From: Rhexocercosporidium sp. MPI-PUGE-AT-0058
Taxonomy: Eukaryota; Ascomycota; Leotiomycetes; Helotiales
Direction: 5' to 3'
NCBI GenBank assembly: GCA_020746875.1
Contig: JAGTJL010000009.1
Span: 2,108,001 to 2,172,000, forward strand
Length of the DNA: 64,000 nucleotides
Part shown: positions 22,129 to 33,973 of the stretch, in pieces
How positions within the stretch are numbered: position 1 is the stretch's first letter
Layout: each line of letters opens with the position of its first letter
Made by a program: the position numbers and the translations under genes
The notes under the pieces: model-generated
What the model was told of the DNA's origin: nothing
The model's database searches: none
The model's input: only the letters and a program-made list of their open reading frames with translations

Positions 22129-22733
22129 ACCGCTTGAGTGATATCATTTCGATACCAAAAGTAGAACCAATACGGTGCTCGCGCCGAGCAGTAACGTGGT
22201 GCTCGGAAGGTCGGGACGAAATGAGAGCAGATATGTTGGATTACAATTGTCGCCACGTTTGACGAGTAACGAGAGAGATACATGGAATGATACCAAAGGA
22301 ATTTGATCCACCGTCGGAGAAATCTCGAAATATGGCACCGGAAGCGGCAGCTGCCATATGGGAACATGAGATGTCCTCTGCAGCAAGTCACGCTCGCGAG
22401 ATACCTATACTAGCTCAGTTGTAGAGAACTGCCTGGGATTCGGGCACACTTTAGAGTACATCGAGAGGAATGGACAATAGGGCAAGCACTACAAATGGAG
22501 AGACAATGTATGAATTGGATATAAAAGTTGATTTGGTAACTCCCCATTTCCTGTCCATCCAATATGTGAGTGAGGAATCATATCATCTGAACGCCTTGGC
22601 TTCAAGCAACCCGCTGAGCCCGCCACTTTATCAAATTGCCTTCCCGCCCGTATTCTCAAGGTACCCAATCTCAACACGCTCGATCTTGCAATCTACAAAT
22701 GCAACACTTGCTAATGTTCACTGATCGCCTATG
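22129..22733. other. Intergenic between cyclodeaminase-like gene and carbonic anhydrase
   Basis: About 605 bp. It contains TAGCTCAGTTGTAGAG near 22408-22425, which resembles a tRNA box A, but no acceptable tRNA fold follows. No gene called. Confidence 0.5.
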
Positions 22734-23720
22734 CTACCTCATAGCCATCGTAGCCACATCCCCGCTAAAAACCAACATGCCATGGTTGCCCTTGACAATC
22801 TCTCCTTGGTCCTGCGCAGACGAGCCCTTGAAAGCACCTTTTCCAGCGGTGCCGACCTGTAGATCTCTAATCTTGCCGCATGCAACGTCGTAGAGCACAC
22901 CGTGCACAGTGAGCCCCCTCTCCTTGATAGCCTCCTCGACAAACCAACTACCCATCAGATTACTAACACCCATCTCGACATTCAACTCCGCAAGCCTGAC
23001 AGCCCTCTTCCCATCATCACGCAAAGCCTTAAGCTCCGCCTCGTTAGTCTTGCGCAACGATCGCAGCGGCGTGATCCACGCATCGATAACCCCGCCAACT
23101 CTCGCATTTCCAAGCGCAGCTCCCGCTCCTCCGCAACATGTATGGCCGCAGAGGACAATGTGTTGGACCTTCAAGTGCACGACGGCGTATTCAATTACTG
23201 CCATAGAATTGATGTCCGTCGGTGAGATAATGTTCGCGATGTTGCGGTGCACAAAGACATCACCAGGTTGTAAGCCCAGGAGAGTGGTTTCCGGTACGCG
23301 AGAATCAGAGCAGCCAAGCCAGACTATGAGTTGGTAATAGTATTAGCCAAGGCTCCTGAATGTTACACGGCGAGAACTCGTAGAGAGTTCATTCGTTCGG
23401 AGCTGACTGCTTGCAATGCAATAGGTCATGAGAAGTAGAGGGGAACGTACGGATAGAGGGACTCTGCCCACTGGCCAGCTTCTCGAAGAAGGCGGGGTTC
23501 TGGTGGCCTTTGTAGTTTGCCCATGCCTCATTGGACTTCAGAGCGTATTCAAAGGTGTTTCTTTCTAATTCAAGCAACAAATCGTCAGTAAAGTATCGTT
23601 TTGGCTTTCAATTCCATTCTTCTGCTTCCGCCCTCCGAGAAAACATCATGGACAAGAATAAGAAGAAGGGGAAGTATAGGAAGTCGGCGGTGAGGAGATG
23701 CTCTTACGATTGGAGCCCAT
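22734..23720 (-). CDS. Beta-carbonic anhydrase
   Basis: Three exons (23720-23708, 23564-23451, 23323-22734) encode 238 aa. The first coding exon is only 13 nt (MGSN plus one base), and the splice gives MGSNQRNTFEYALKSN. The enzyme interconverts CO2 and bicarbonate. All active-site residues are visible: Cys47 in WLGCSDSR with the Asp49/Arg51 dyad, and His103 and Cys106 in CGHTCCGG as the other zinc ligands. VHRNIANI follows the first motif as usual. Length fits a plant-type/fungal cytosolic beta-CA such as Nce103; no clear mitochondrial presequence is seen, so a cytosolic location is likely. Confidence 0.92.
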
Positions 23721-25038
23721 TGCAACTGAATTGATAGTGTAAAATAGTTATAACAGTTGAATCGAAGTTTTGCTGGCGGGAGAAGACAGAAAGAGTAAAA
23801 GCCAATTGCACCTCAACGGTTGAAATAATTTAAAGGCAAGGACGATCTTTGTTGAATTGGAATTGGCGCGAGCTGTGATTTGTGTGAATGTCTTTAGTCC
23901 GCGGGAGCTAAGGCCTGTCAAGTTGGTAGATAAGGTCCTTATCGTGGGGGAACGAAAGGGAACTAGGCTCAAGGTAAGCAATCTTCCAGAAAGACAGACG
24001 AGGGTGCACTGATGACAAGGTGATTGCGGAGATGGAGATGGAAGCGGAGTGGAGGTCGGCGGGAGTCCTTTTGAATATCGTACGATGATGGCCAGATGGG
24101 GGAAAGGACGAGTATATGAAGGAGGGCAGACAGCTCGAGGGGGTTCGGATGCACCCCTGTTGGTGGTGGGAGAGATCAAACGAGTCTTGCGTCTCACGGA
24201 TCTGTCCGAGGGTCACCCAAAATGCCATGTTGAGCCAAATAGCCTTCGGCGGGTTATTGGTGGCGCTGGAGATGTGACTTCGAGCGTGGGCGTGGGACAC
24301 TCAACAGGACGGGGATGGACAGGCATGAAAAGATGGACCCGGGACATCCTTCCAGAAGCCCCTGCTCACCACTCAGCGATTAGTGTGGCTGCCAGCAACT
24401 CGATCTTCCATCAAATGCCTCGTCGCATCTGCTTGAGGAGAATTTTTCCCTCGCCGCTCGTCGGTCCGTTCCTCAGCTCATCTCAGCGGAAAATCGGAAA
24501 AAGAAAGATGTTGTTGGAATTGCTTTGTCACCAAACTGAATACAGTTCAGGCAAGCGAGAGCAATAACAACTGATCTTGCAGTTATTCATTGGACGATCC
24601 CTGTTGCCGATCAAGGCCGGGAACTTACCTCTGAAATTGCCAAGGGACCAGAGGATTTAAGCATGACATAGAGTAAGAAGTGTGAAACCTGTTTGAGATC
24701 TTTGCTATCTTGGTCAGGAATCAGGACTTGGCAGAGATATGAAATCTGGGTAACAGAAGGCGTTGAGACAAGAAGTAGGTCTGTTTCGTTGACGAGCGTG
24801 CCGACTAAGACTGGGAGTATTCGCCATCGGGTATGGTCAGCAGAACGTGAGAGGCGAGTTGAAAGTGACAAGATCAGACGACGGTGCACATGGGCTAATA
24901 GACAGAGTTCAGAATGTTCGAAAAGTCCCAAAAAAGTATGGTATCATCAGCTGGATTTTTGTTTGCGCCTAGCTACAATCCTTCCAGGGCCATAATAATA
25001 TCATAAAAACGCCAAAGTCAGATGCATCAAGAGAACAT
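23721..25038. other. Intergenic, no gene recognised
   Basis: About 1.3 kb. A plus-strand open frame of 172 codons (24049-24567) and minus-strand frames exist, but their composition is not protein-like and no domain is seen. I left them out. Confidence 0.5.
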
Positions 25039-26115
25039 TTAGATCTTGATAGCACTCTCAAGGGCCTTGCGCTTCTTCTCGGTACGAGCAACAGCCTTAG
25101 CACCCATAATACCACCTCCCCAGTGTCTCTTGGCCTCCTCGTACTTCTCAGCGTAACCCTCCTTGATGGCCTGAACCAACTTGGAAAGCTCAGTCTTGTC
25201 CTCGGAGCGTACCTCGGTCAAAGCAAGAACAGCGGCGGTCTTCTTGTGGACGACCGTGCCGAGTCTAGCCTTGCCCTTGATGATGGCGTATGGGACACCC
25301 ATCTTGCGGCAGAGTGCTGGGAGGAAGATAACCAACTCGATAGGGTCAACATCATTGGGGATGAGAACGAGGGAAGCCTTCTTATTCTCGATCAAACCCA
25401 CAACGTGGTTGAGACCGTACTTGGCGGCGTATGGCTTCTTGCTGACATCCTCCTTCTTCTTTCCCTCCTTGATGGCAGTAGCCTCCTTGACGAGTCGCTC
25501 CTTCTTCTCGGTCTTGCTCTCAGGGCGGTACTTATTGAGAAGCTTGAAAGCTTGGGCAGCGGTGTTGCGGTCGAGGACGTTTTGGAATTGGGCGATCGCA
25601 GGTGGGACCTTCAGGCGGAGGTTGAGAATCTTCTTTTGGCGTTGTAGGCGGACATACTCGGGCCACTTCACCATACGCGACAGGTTTCTACGTGGTTGGA
25701 TGTCTTGACCGATACCGAAGTTGCGGGTACGCTTCTCGATGAGAGGGTTCTGAGGCTCATTAGCATCGACACAATGGACAAAATAGAAGATTGATAAAGA
25801 TGAACATACCTTTGGGGCCTTCTTCGATCCCGCACCAGCCTTGGACTGGGGGAATGGGGCTGGAGCAGCCTTCTTTCCTGCTTTAGGAGGCTATCATTGA
25901 GAAAAGCAGACATCAGCGAACATGTTCACTAATAATCTTCTTTGAACTCTAAAGAGACTCCACTGGCATTTCTGCACAGATGAAGCTCAAGCCAAATCAT
26001 CATCAATACCCTCAGGTGATTGATGGAAACACATCTCGACGTGCGATTGCTCGTAGAGGAACGAGAGTGGCGGCGAGTCGTATCACTTCATAAGGATGTA
26101 TCAGTAGCTTACCAT
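25039..26115 (-). CDS. RPL8: 60S ribosomal protein eL8 (L7Ae family)
   Basis: Three coding exons (26115-26113, 25890-25810, 25749-25039) encode 264 aa. The first contains only the ATG, a common design in fungal ribosomal protein genes; the second encodes [18 protein letters not shown] and the rest. The third carries [19 protein letters not shown], a basic rRNA-binding region and the L7Ae domain ([20 protein letters not shown], then [22 protein letters not shown]). Length and order match eL8 of other fungi. Reading from the internal Met at 25674 would lose 53 residues. It diverges from NCS6 with 263 bp between start codons. Confidence 0.95.
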
Positions 26116-26378
26116 CTTGATCGGATCGCTGCGTTGGTGGAGCGATTTGTCGGAATGGTTGTCGATGGATTCGGGGAACGAATTTGAAAATTCGCAATTC
26201 AGAATGTGGTGTGGGATTGGGAGACGCTAAAAATCTTGGCATATCTAGCTTAGTAACAGAGTCACGTGGCAATTGTGTTTGTCCTGTTTGCTCGCTTCCG
26301 TTTATTTTGGTGGAATGTGAATTCTACCCCACCAAAAACACTTCAAAACTACACTTCAAGCTGTCGCATCCCCACAAG
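26116..26378. promoter_or_regulatory. Bidirectional promoter region, eL8 / NCS6
   Basis: The 263-bp gap holds both start regions. An ATTGG (CCAAT on the minus strand) lies near 26216. Pairing a ribosomal protein gene with a tRNA-thiolation gene could co-express two translation functions; this is inferred from position. Confidence 0.45.
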
Positions 26379-27647
26379 ATGGCCCCTTCTCTATGTGCCA
26401 TTTGCAAGACTGCGAGAGCTCTCATCATCCGACCCAAAAACGCCCAAAAGCTTTGTAAACCCTGTTTTATCGCCATTTTCGAAGAGGAAATTCACCACAC
26501 CATCACAACTACGAAACTTTTCTCTCCAGGAGACCGAATAGCAATAGGCGCATCTGGTGGGAAAGACTCAACTGTGCTGGCCTCGGTATTAAAGACTCTG
26601 AACGAACGTTACAACTATGACTTGGATTTGGTGTTGCTCAGTATCGACGAGGGAATCAAAGGCTACCGAGATGACTCCCTCGAAACTGTCAAGAGAAACG
26701 CCACGCAGTACGACATGGAGCTGAAGATAGTGGGATACGACGAGCTTTACGGATGGACAATGGATCAAGTCGTGGAGACTATCGGCAAGAAAGGGAACTG
26801 CACATACTGTGGGGTATTTCGAAGGCAGGCTTTGGATAGAGGGGCGAAAATGCTGGGCATCAAGCATGTGGTAACTGGACATAACGCAGACGATGTGGCC
26901 GAAACCATTCTGATGAATCTTTTGCGAGGCGATCTACCCCGGCTGGCACGAAGTACAAGCATAGTGACGGGCGACGAAACGAGCGAAGTCAGACGAAGCA
27001 AACCTCTCAAATATGCATACGAGAAGGAAATCGTCTTATACGCACACCACAAGAAGCTGGATTACTTCAGCACAGAGTGCATATATAGTCCAGAAGCTTT
27101 CAGAGGTAGCGCAAGGACGCTAATCAAGAGTTTGGAGCGAGTGCGACCAAGTGCTATTTTGGATGTCGTCCGGAGTGGAGAGGACATGGCGAAACTTGTA
27201 CCAGAAGAGGTTACCGGAATCAGCCAATGCAAGAGCCAGAAAGTTTCGTTGTCAAGTGCTGATGGCGAAGAAGAAGGCGCTGGTGGCTGCGGCAGTGCTA
27301 ATGGCAGGACAAGTGGAGGAGAGATGGCTGATATGGAGAAGAAATTGCAGGAGGACGATGAAGCTTCGGCCCGAGAAATTGATGTCACTTCTTTGCCATT
27401 GAATGCAACAAATGTTCAACGACATGACAGAACGAACGGAAAGAAAGAGGAACGAATTGGAGTCAAGAAGGAGCTCGGCAAGAAACTTACTCGACAAGTA
27501 TTAGGCACATGCAAGAATTGCGGTTATATGTCAAGTCAGGATATTTGCAAGGCATGTATGTTGTTAGAGGGTCTAAACAAGAACCGTCCGAAGATGGAAA
27601 TTGAGATAGACGTCGAGGATGAGGAAAGTTCAACTCTGAGACGATAA
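26379..27647 (+). CDS. NCS6: Cytoplasmic tRNA 2-thiolation protein 1 (CTU1/NCS6)
   Basis: A single exon of 422 aa. Ncs6 with Ncs2 uses the Urm1 sulfur relay to thiolate U34 of Lys, Glu and Gln tRNAs in the cytosol. Seen: an N-terminal zinc site (C6xxC9, C26xxC29) and the PP-loop ATP pyrophosphatase motif SGGKDS (residues 59-64). [32 protein letters not shown] and [15 protein letters not shown] follow. The C-terminal zinc motif [16 protein letters not shown] sits near residue 375. Between about residues 285 and 370 lies a low-complexity Glu/Gly/Lys-rich insertion that pushes this last motif away from the core. The start at [10 protein letters not shown] was chosen because the upstream in-frame extension (26184) overlaps the promoter and is not family-like. 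Confidence 0.93.
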   Translation: MAPSLCAICKTARALIIRPKNAQKLCKPCFIAIFEEEIHHTITTTKLFSPGDRIAIGASGGKDSTVLASVLKTLNERYNYDLDLVLLSIDEGIKGYRDDSLETVKRNATQYDMELKIVGYDELYGWTMDQVVETIGKKGNCTYCGVFRRQALDRGAKMLGIKHVVTGHNADDVAETILMNLLRGDLPRLARSTSIVTGDETSEVRRSKPLKYAYEKEIVLYAHHKKLDYFSTECIYSPEAFRGSARTLIKSLERVRPSAILDVVRSGEDMAKLVPEEVTGISQCKSQKVSLSSADGEEEGAGGCGSANGRTSGGEMADMEKKLQEDDEASAREIDVTSLPLNATNVQRHDRTNGKKEERIGVKKELGKKLTRQVLGTCKNCGYMSSQDICKACMLLEGLNKNRPKMEIEIDVEDEESSTLRR

Positions 27648-28260
27648 ATGGAGGGCATAGCGCTAGCAGCAGGTTAAAATGACCATGCATGAGAGCAAGA
27701 AATGTTTGAAATCCTCCGATAGCTCCGGAATATATGAATCTTGAAGTCACAAATATCTGGTGTCATTGCCATCTGTCAACAAGGGCCTACGTATGGATCC
27801 GAGTGGGCCCGCAGCTTATGGGACGACCAATTAAAACAGCTTGTAGCTCAGACCAGCCTGCATTTCGCAAGTGAGAGCAACTAACTAAGATATCGCCGAA
27901 TTGTTTCTCGGGAGTCTTCGGATTTAGTATGGAGTTAATGCATGTCGCAAGGTGGGGAGCTTCAGAGCGGACAAGGCGGGGTAGCAAGACCCGTAGGTTT
28001 TTACTACAGTACTTCGTCATCCAGGTACTCATCATGATAAAGTAGACTTTGCAGTTTCTAAGCATAGCAAGGATAATCGGATTTGAGGTCATCAGCATAG
28101 CGGTACTCTAAAGACCTTTTTCTACTTCGTACTTTAGCCTTCAGCAGTTCTTATAGGTTATCTCCTGTCCCATCCAATTCAAAGTCTTTCAGTTTCCAAG
28201 CAACGCATATACGGAATCAAAGTCGGAAGACACATACAGTACATCAACACCCTCAATAGA
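27648..28260. other. Intergenic, aldo-keto reductase promoter side
   Basis: About 610 bp. A TACAGTA sits at 28235-28241, 20 bp before the aldo-keto reductase ATG. No gene seen. Confidence 0.5.
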
Positions 28261-29536
28261 ATGTCTACTATTCCGAAGATGGAATACGCTCGCCTGGGCA
28301 ACTCGGGACTCAAAATCTCCAAGGTCATCTTCGGATGCATGTCATTCGGAAGCAGCAAATGGCAAGAATGGGTCATTGAGGAAGCTGAAGCTCTTCCCCT
28401 CCTCAAGCACGCCTATGACGTTGGTCTCAACACATGGGACACTGCCGATATCTACTCCAACGGTCTGTCGGAACAGATCATTGGAAAGGCTCTCAAGCAA
28501 TATAAGATTCCCCGCAACAAGGTCGTCATTCTGAGCAAATGCTATTTTGGTGTGGCAGAGGATGGGTCGCAACCACCGATTTCGGCTGCCTCGGTTAATG
28601 ATGGCGATTTTGTTAACAGGCAGGGACTGAGCAGGAAGCATATTCTAGATGCTGTCGATAAGAGTGTTGAAAGATTGGGCACGTACATCGATGTTTTGCA
28701 GATCCACAGACTGGATAGAGAGACACCAAGAGAAGAGATTATGAAGGCACTAAATGATGTCGTCGAGAGTGGGAAGGTTAGATATCTTGGTGCTAGTAGT
28801 GTAAGTCTTTCCTCGTGGTTTCAAAACTTCAAGAGCTTAAAGAAAATAGATGGCAGCCTGGGAGTTCCAAAGTCTTCAGAATATTGCGGAGAGGAATGGA
28901 TACCACAAGTTCGTGTCTATGCAAAATTACTACAATTTGATCTACCGTGAGGAAGGTATGTATAGTCATGTCAATATATAGTTTCAGAACTTATTTCTGA
29001 CACATGCCACAGAACGTGAAATGATCCCCTACTGTCTGGATGCCGGGGTGGGACTCATTCCCTGGTCACCAATTGCTCGAGGTGCTCTCGCCCGCCCATT
29101 CACGGATCGAACCACGAAGCGTGAGAAGACCGATGCGTATCTCAACAACATGATCCGCTCCAGGGAGACCGAGATCGACAAGCAAGTCATCGGAAGAGTT
29201 GAGGAGATTGCAAAGAAATATGGAGTTTCTATGACTACTATTGCAACCGCTTGGTGCTTGTATGTTGTTCGGGCAGTAGCCATTTCCTGATTTTTGAGTG
29301 TCTCGGGAGTACTTACTCCAGAAGTGCTCCCACGACAAGTGTAAACGAGTGATTGCTGACCCCCCGATCATCGCAGGAGTAAGGATAAGGTCAATCCGAT
29401 CATTGGACTGAGCAGCAAAGAGAGAATCGATCAGGCTGTTCAGGCTGTGGCTTTTGCAAGCTCGGGCAAGTTAAGCAAGGAAGATATCGCATATCTTGAG
29501 GAGAGGTACGCGCCGAAGGAAAGGCAAGGCTACTAG
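28261..29536 (+). CDS. Aldo-keto reductase
   Basis: Four exons (28261-28800, 28850-28955, 29013-29259, 29377-29536) encode 350 aa. NAD(P)H-dependent reductase of carbonyls with a TIM-barrel fold. The catalytic tetrad is visible: Asp60 and Tyr65 in WDTADIYSNG, Lys93 in VILSKCYF and His149 in LQIHRLD. GLIPWSPIARGALARP and the C-terminal NPIIGLSSKERIDQAV (cofactor phosphate region) follow. The 49-nt first intron joins LGASS to MAAWEFQSLQNIAERNGY, and the next splices restore SMQNYYNLIYREEEREMIP. The sequence resembles the fungal YakC/versiconal hemiacetal acetate reductase-like group. The substrate is unknown. It is 1 kb upstream of a P450 in the same direction. Confidence 0.9.
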
Positions 29537-30561
29537 ATTTGTTGAAGTAGTGCCATTGTAGTAACTTCAATTGGAGCTGATGAATGAAACTGCACTTCAG
29601 TGTTTCAGAATCTTTACCTGAAGCCATAAATTTTCTCGAGGCCAGTTCACATTTTTTCGAACAATTAAAAAGTCCACCATACTCGGATTCAAGTCAGCCG
29701 AAGGTAGAAAGTATCATTTAAAACTAAGGCTGTCAAGTTCCATTCACAGTATGAAAATGAAGACAAAGTAGTGACTTCCTAGGAGGGCAGATCGAGGCAG
29801 GCCACGTTCCGGCGAAGCGAGGACTAACATTCGCTCTCTTTCCTATGTCCTTAGACCAGAGCCTTTCTGAAGTCTCCAAATGTTCAGGACATTGAATTCG
29901 AAAATAAAATCAGAAGTGGGAGTAAGCTGGTGTGATTTTCCAGATAAATATTTTACTGTAGTGCTGTAAGTGGCTTCGACGACCACGAATTTGTGCCACC
30001 TCGATCGCATGTCATAATAACAAGGTGCTGACAGGTACAGTACTACCTCAACCTAACCGAGAAGGTACCACTTATCTATACAACCCTCCTGAAAATCTCC
30101 ATATTATCCATAATAGTAGCATTACTAGTATTTGACCGTGTGCCCAACTCCGTCCAGACACACGTTTTGGATAAAGATGCTTATTAGGGACTGCCAGTAG
30201 CTCCTGTATGCTTATCGAATGAATAGCCGGCCGGCAAACTTGCCGGCAAGATTGCCGACAAGAGTATATGATTACTCCTAACGGTCACTCATACTCCTAT
30301 TCTAACAACAAATTTGTTTGTGGCTCGCAGTTATAAAGCCTGGCGACTAAGCTTTGAAAGAACTCCACGTTTCAAAAGCGCTTTGGGTATTCACAGAGAC
30401 AGAAGCTTCACACTGGCAAGCATCGCCGGATTACCCCGCCATCGCCCCACCTTTTCAACTTGACTGTCACTCACACAAATATTTTCACATCAAGGAGGAC
30501 CTCGTGGCTTTTGTGGTAGACAAAAAGCGCAGACGATTGTTTGGGGAATTTTGAAGCCATC
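29537..30561. other. Intergenic between aldo-keto reductase and P450
   Basis: About 1 kb. It contains GTACAGTAC at 30035-30043 and, around 30226-30263, a run of GCCGGC/TGCCGGCAAG elements including a 12-bp perfect palindrome CTTGCCGGCAAG at 30239-30250. Confidence 0.5.
30239..30250. promoter_or_regulatory. Candidate operator palindrome upstream of P450
   Basis: A perfect 12-bp palindrome, CTTGCCGGCAAG, flanked by partial copies (GCCGGCAAA on the left, ATTGCCGACAAG on the right), about 310 bp before the P450 ATG. CGG-containing palindromes are typical Zn2Cys6 regulator sites; the function here is inferred. Confidence 0.3.
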
Positions 30562-32329
30562 ATGTTGATCCTCAGCATTCCAGCGATAGGGTTCGCTTTC
30601 ATCTTATTCCTGGCCAGCTATAAGTTCATCATCTATCCGGTCTTCCTATCTCCGCTCTCCAAGATTCCGAATGCTCATTGGTCTGCTCCAATTTCGCCTC
30701 TATGGATCTTGTGGACTCGATTCAAGCGTCGAGAGAACAGAGATACTCATGCGGCTCATCAGAAGCATGGGCCAGTCATTCGGCTTGGGCCTAATGAGAT
30801 TAGCGTCAATGACCTCGCTGGGCTTAGGACAGTGTACGCTGGAGGGTTTGAGAAGGGAGAATGGTACTCTATTTTTGATAACTATGGGTATGTTTTAGTC
30901 TGTCGTATTTCTTTTGTAGAGATGCTAACATGCTCGATGCAGAGTGCCATGCATGGTATGTCTCTTCTCGCAGTAGAATGCTCCATGATCTAGGATTTCG
31001 GATCGGTTCATTTTTTCTCATCCGAAGATATTTGAAAAATATACATGCTAAAGTTTTAACTAGTTCAGTTCATGGCATAGTAAGCCTCACTCTGCAAGAA
31101 AACGCATGATGTCCAACATCTACTCCAAGTCAACAATCCATAACTCTCCCGCTCTGGCTGCTCAAGCTCAAGTAATCATCTATGACCGTCTTCTCCCTCT
31201 CCTCACCGCTGCTACAACAGCCCACAGTTCCCCAAACGGTCTCGAGATTCACGAAATCTGGAACTCGACAACCATGGACTTCATTGCTGCCTATCAATTC
31301 GGACTGAAGAACGGGAGCGATTTTCTCACCAACGAGACTTTCCGAAGACACTGGCTCTCATTGTACCATACTCGTAAAACATACGTCTTCTGGTCCCAGG
31401 AGCTACCTCGTTTCAGCCGTTTTCTCCGGAGGCTCAACATCTATCTCGTTCCCCGTTGGGTAGATGTCAACAATAGAGAGCTGGAGGCCTGGACCCAAGA
31501 GCGCTGCGACAACACTTCGGCTTATCTCAGAGACGGCGAGGCAGCTAAAGACACAGATCCAGCCAACGAACCTGTGGTCTTCAAAGCTGTCCTCGCAGGT
31601 ATGGAGAAAGAGCGCAAGACAAAAGGCGTTGATTCAATACTCAGTCCAGATTTTCTCAAGTATCCAGAACAGAGTATGGCAAGTGAGATGATCGACCACA
31701 TCGCTGCCGGCCATGAGACCTCTGGTATCATGCTCACCTACATATCCTGGTATTTGTCTCAAGACACCGGATTGCAAGATCGACTACGCGCCGAGCTTCT
31801 TACTCTTTCCCCAAACATGAGCCTCTCCTCTTCGAAACCAGGAATCCCAGTTTCAAAATATCTGGATGGCCTTCCGCTTCTTCACGCAATAGTCATGGAG
31901 ACACTCCGAGTCAATGCTGCGATTCCAGGTAGCTTGCCACGGGTAACTCCATATCCCGGATGTACGTTGGGAGAATTCTCTGGAATCCCAGGTGGCGTGA
32001 GGGTCGGCGCTCAAGCATACAGCGTGCACAGAAACGAGCAAGTGTATCCCGACCCAGAGAAATGGGATCACACCAGGTGGTTGGATGACGAGAACGGGTA
32101 TACTGAGGAGCAGAGAAAAGAGAGGGATCGATGGTTCTGGGCTTTCAGCAGTGGTGGTCGCATGTGCGTCGGAAGCAACTTTGCCATGCATGAGATTAAG
32201 CTTGTCATTGCAGCAGTCTATTCGAACTTCAAGACCCACATCGTGAGCGATGAGGGCATTGAGCAGGAAGATGGTTATACATGCAGTCCGATCAGCAACA
32301 AGCTGTTCTTGAAGTTTGAAAGGGCGTGA
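30562..32329 (+). CDS. Cytochrome P450 monooxygenase
   Basis: Three exons (30562-30887, 30943-30955, 31064-32329) encode 534 aa. The middle exon is a 13-nt micro-exon, which together with the split codon yields NYGVPCMFSSWHSKPHSARKR, the expected family continuity. An N-terminal membrane anchor (MLILSIPAIGFAFILFLASY) places it on the ER. Seen: PVIRLGPNEIS, the I-helix AAGHETSG, the K-helix ETLR, and the haem loop FSSGGRMCVG with Cys481 as the iron ligand. The start is ATG 30562. Fungal P450s of this type oxidise secondary metabolites, fatty acids or xenobiotics; the substrate is unknown. It converges with the minus-strand gene at 32541. Confidence 0.92.
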
Positions 32330-32540
32330 AAGGGCTCATACCGTAGGGGATGGTTTGTAGAAAGAATTTTAAAAAGAAACGGAAAGGAAGAAGTTGAAAT
32401 TGTATATTCCAAACCCCAATTTTTGTTGAGAAGTCTAGGATACGTATGTATGCCGCATGCCCGAATTAAAGGGGAAATGCTGCCTTTATTTTCACCAAGA
32501 GTACTCCTACTCCAAAGTGCTATCGATCCCAATATGTATC

Positions 32541-33458
32541 CTACGCCATCTCCGTATCCTCACCATCCTCATCAAATTCGTACGACTCGTCAATTTTGCG
32601 TCGCGAAATTCCAGGGTGGACGTAAGGTTTGTATGCTGGGGCTGGGGCTGGCGTGTAGGCTGCTTGATGCCGATTTTGGCGAGTAAATTGCTGCGAGGGG
32701 GCACGAATCGTGGGGGAGGACTTCTGCATCGATCTGTTCGCCGTCCCCATTACCAAATTTCCCTTCTTCTTCTTCGTGTCAGCTGCCTGTTCTGTGGGAT
32801 TTTTCTGGTCATCCTGCTCTTCTTTCTTCCGCCAGTCCTTCAAGAGCTGTCCCAGGCCGCTGGTGACCGACTGGAGTTGCCAGTACGCCTCTGCGTCGAA
32901 GCCATTGTATCCCTTGACCTGTAAAAGTCTCGTCAGCTAAGATTCCACTCACAATGTACTTGTCAAAATGCAGTCGTAGACCGTGTGAAACGGAACAGCG
33001 CATATACCTGACGAAGAGCATCTTTCAGTGTAGGTTCCATGACCGCTTTAACCCCGGTATCATCCATCCTATAGTGCCGGTATACATGCTCAACCCAGAG
33101 CTTCTCCATTGTTTCCCGATCAATGAGCTGATCGTTCATGCCTTGAACATCTAAGACGAATTTGCCATATTTGACATCCCATACGAGGTAGAAGAAGCCC
33201 TTCGGGTGTTGGTAGTCGGGAACTCTGATGGTGGATTGGTGGATTATCGCTTGGTTTTCCAGGGTACTCTTTTCTGGATTAACTATCGACGTCACTCGTT
33301 CGTCCGGGTTTTCTGCTGGATCCATGCTCATGATCACATCTTCAGTAGGTTAGCAAAGGTCCCCCAGACCGCATAGAGGTTGATTTACCTTCAATAACTG
33401 CCTGGTCAGCAACGCTGGCTGATTTAAGTTGGTGATCCATTCTTGGTTGCTGATCCAT
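32541..33458 (-). CDS. Unknown protein, paralogue A of local family
   Basis: Three exons (33458-33389, 33339-33008, 32918-32541) encode 259 aa. No known domain is recognised. A central block (about residues 65-160) reads FFYLVWDVKYGKF, METLW-like MEKLWVEHVYRHY, then GYNGFDAEAYWQLQSV. The same order occurs in the gene at 35786-36619 (YLVNEVRYEKF, METLWYKTLRNHY, GYEGFDAKSYWELQNM). Intron 1 is phase 1 and intron 2 phase 0, lying just before the GY-x-GFDA block in both genes. The tail is Lys- and Pro/Ala-rich with an acidic end (YEFDEDGEDTEMA). No signal peptide or membrane segment. It may act in the nucleus or cytoplasm, but this is a guess. Confidence 0.7.
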
Positions 33459-33973
33459 TGGTTCGAATTTGGGTGTTGGGGATGAAGAAACTCTGGGCTG
33501 TAGGGACTATGTTTGTACAGGTGCGGCTGCGCGTGCTCTTCAGGTTATTCACTGCTGGTGGATTCATTTCTGAGAGGAGCAAAGCATGTCCATGCCACAG
33601 GCTGAGTCATATAGTTGGCTATACCTGCACGGCTTGGGACTTCATTCATTCAGGATTTGACGCTGTTGTTATTCAAGTTAACACCCAAGCTGCTCGTGGA
33701 TGATGTCCAAATCCGACTCAAAGCATGAGTAAGGAAATTCGAGATCAAAGTAGCACAATCTGCTCTCACTTTCAACTCCCGAGTAATGTTGAATCTACAT
33801 TAAACAATGGTATTGTGATAAAGAATAGAGATGTAGAGTTGGCGACTACAGAGCTATTTGCTAGATATTTTGCATGCTAAGCGAAAATAAACAAAACACG
33901 CGCGCATAAATGAATAATGCACTTTTTGGGTGGTACGGAAGAAATCTCAACGCAATTTATTAGAGACTATAAT
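33459..33973. other. Spacer in paralogue island
   Basis: About 515 bp, AT-rich. It holds the presumed promoter of paralogue A; no gene seen. Confidence 0.45.

Noticed and set aside
22385..22460. tRNA-like sequence with TAGCTCAGTTGTAGAG (box A-like)
   Set aside because: The anticodon loop lacks T33, the T-arm does not pair and acceptor ends do not match. At best a decayed tRNA fragment.
24049..24567. 172-codon plus-strand open frame
   Set aside because: No domain, no plausible splice context, non-protein-like composition; probably chance in a GC-richer spacer.
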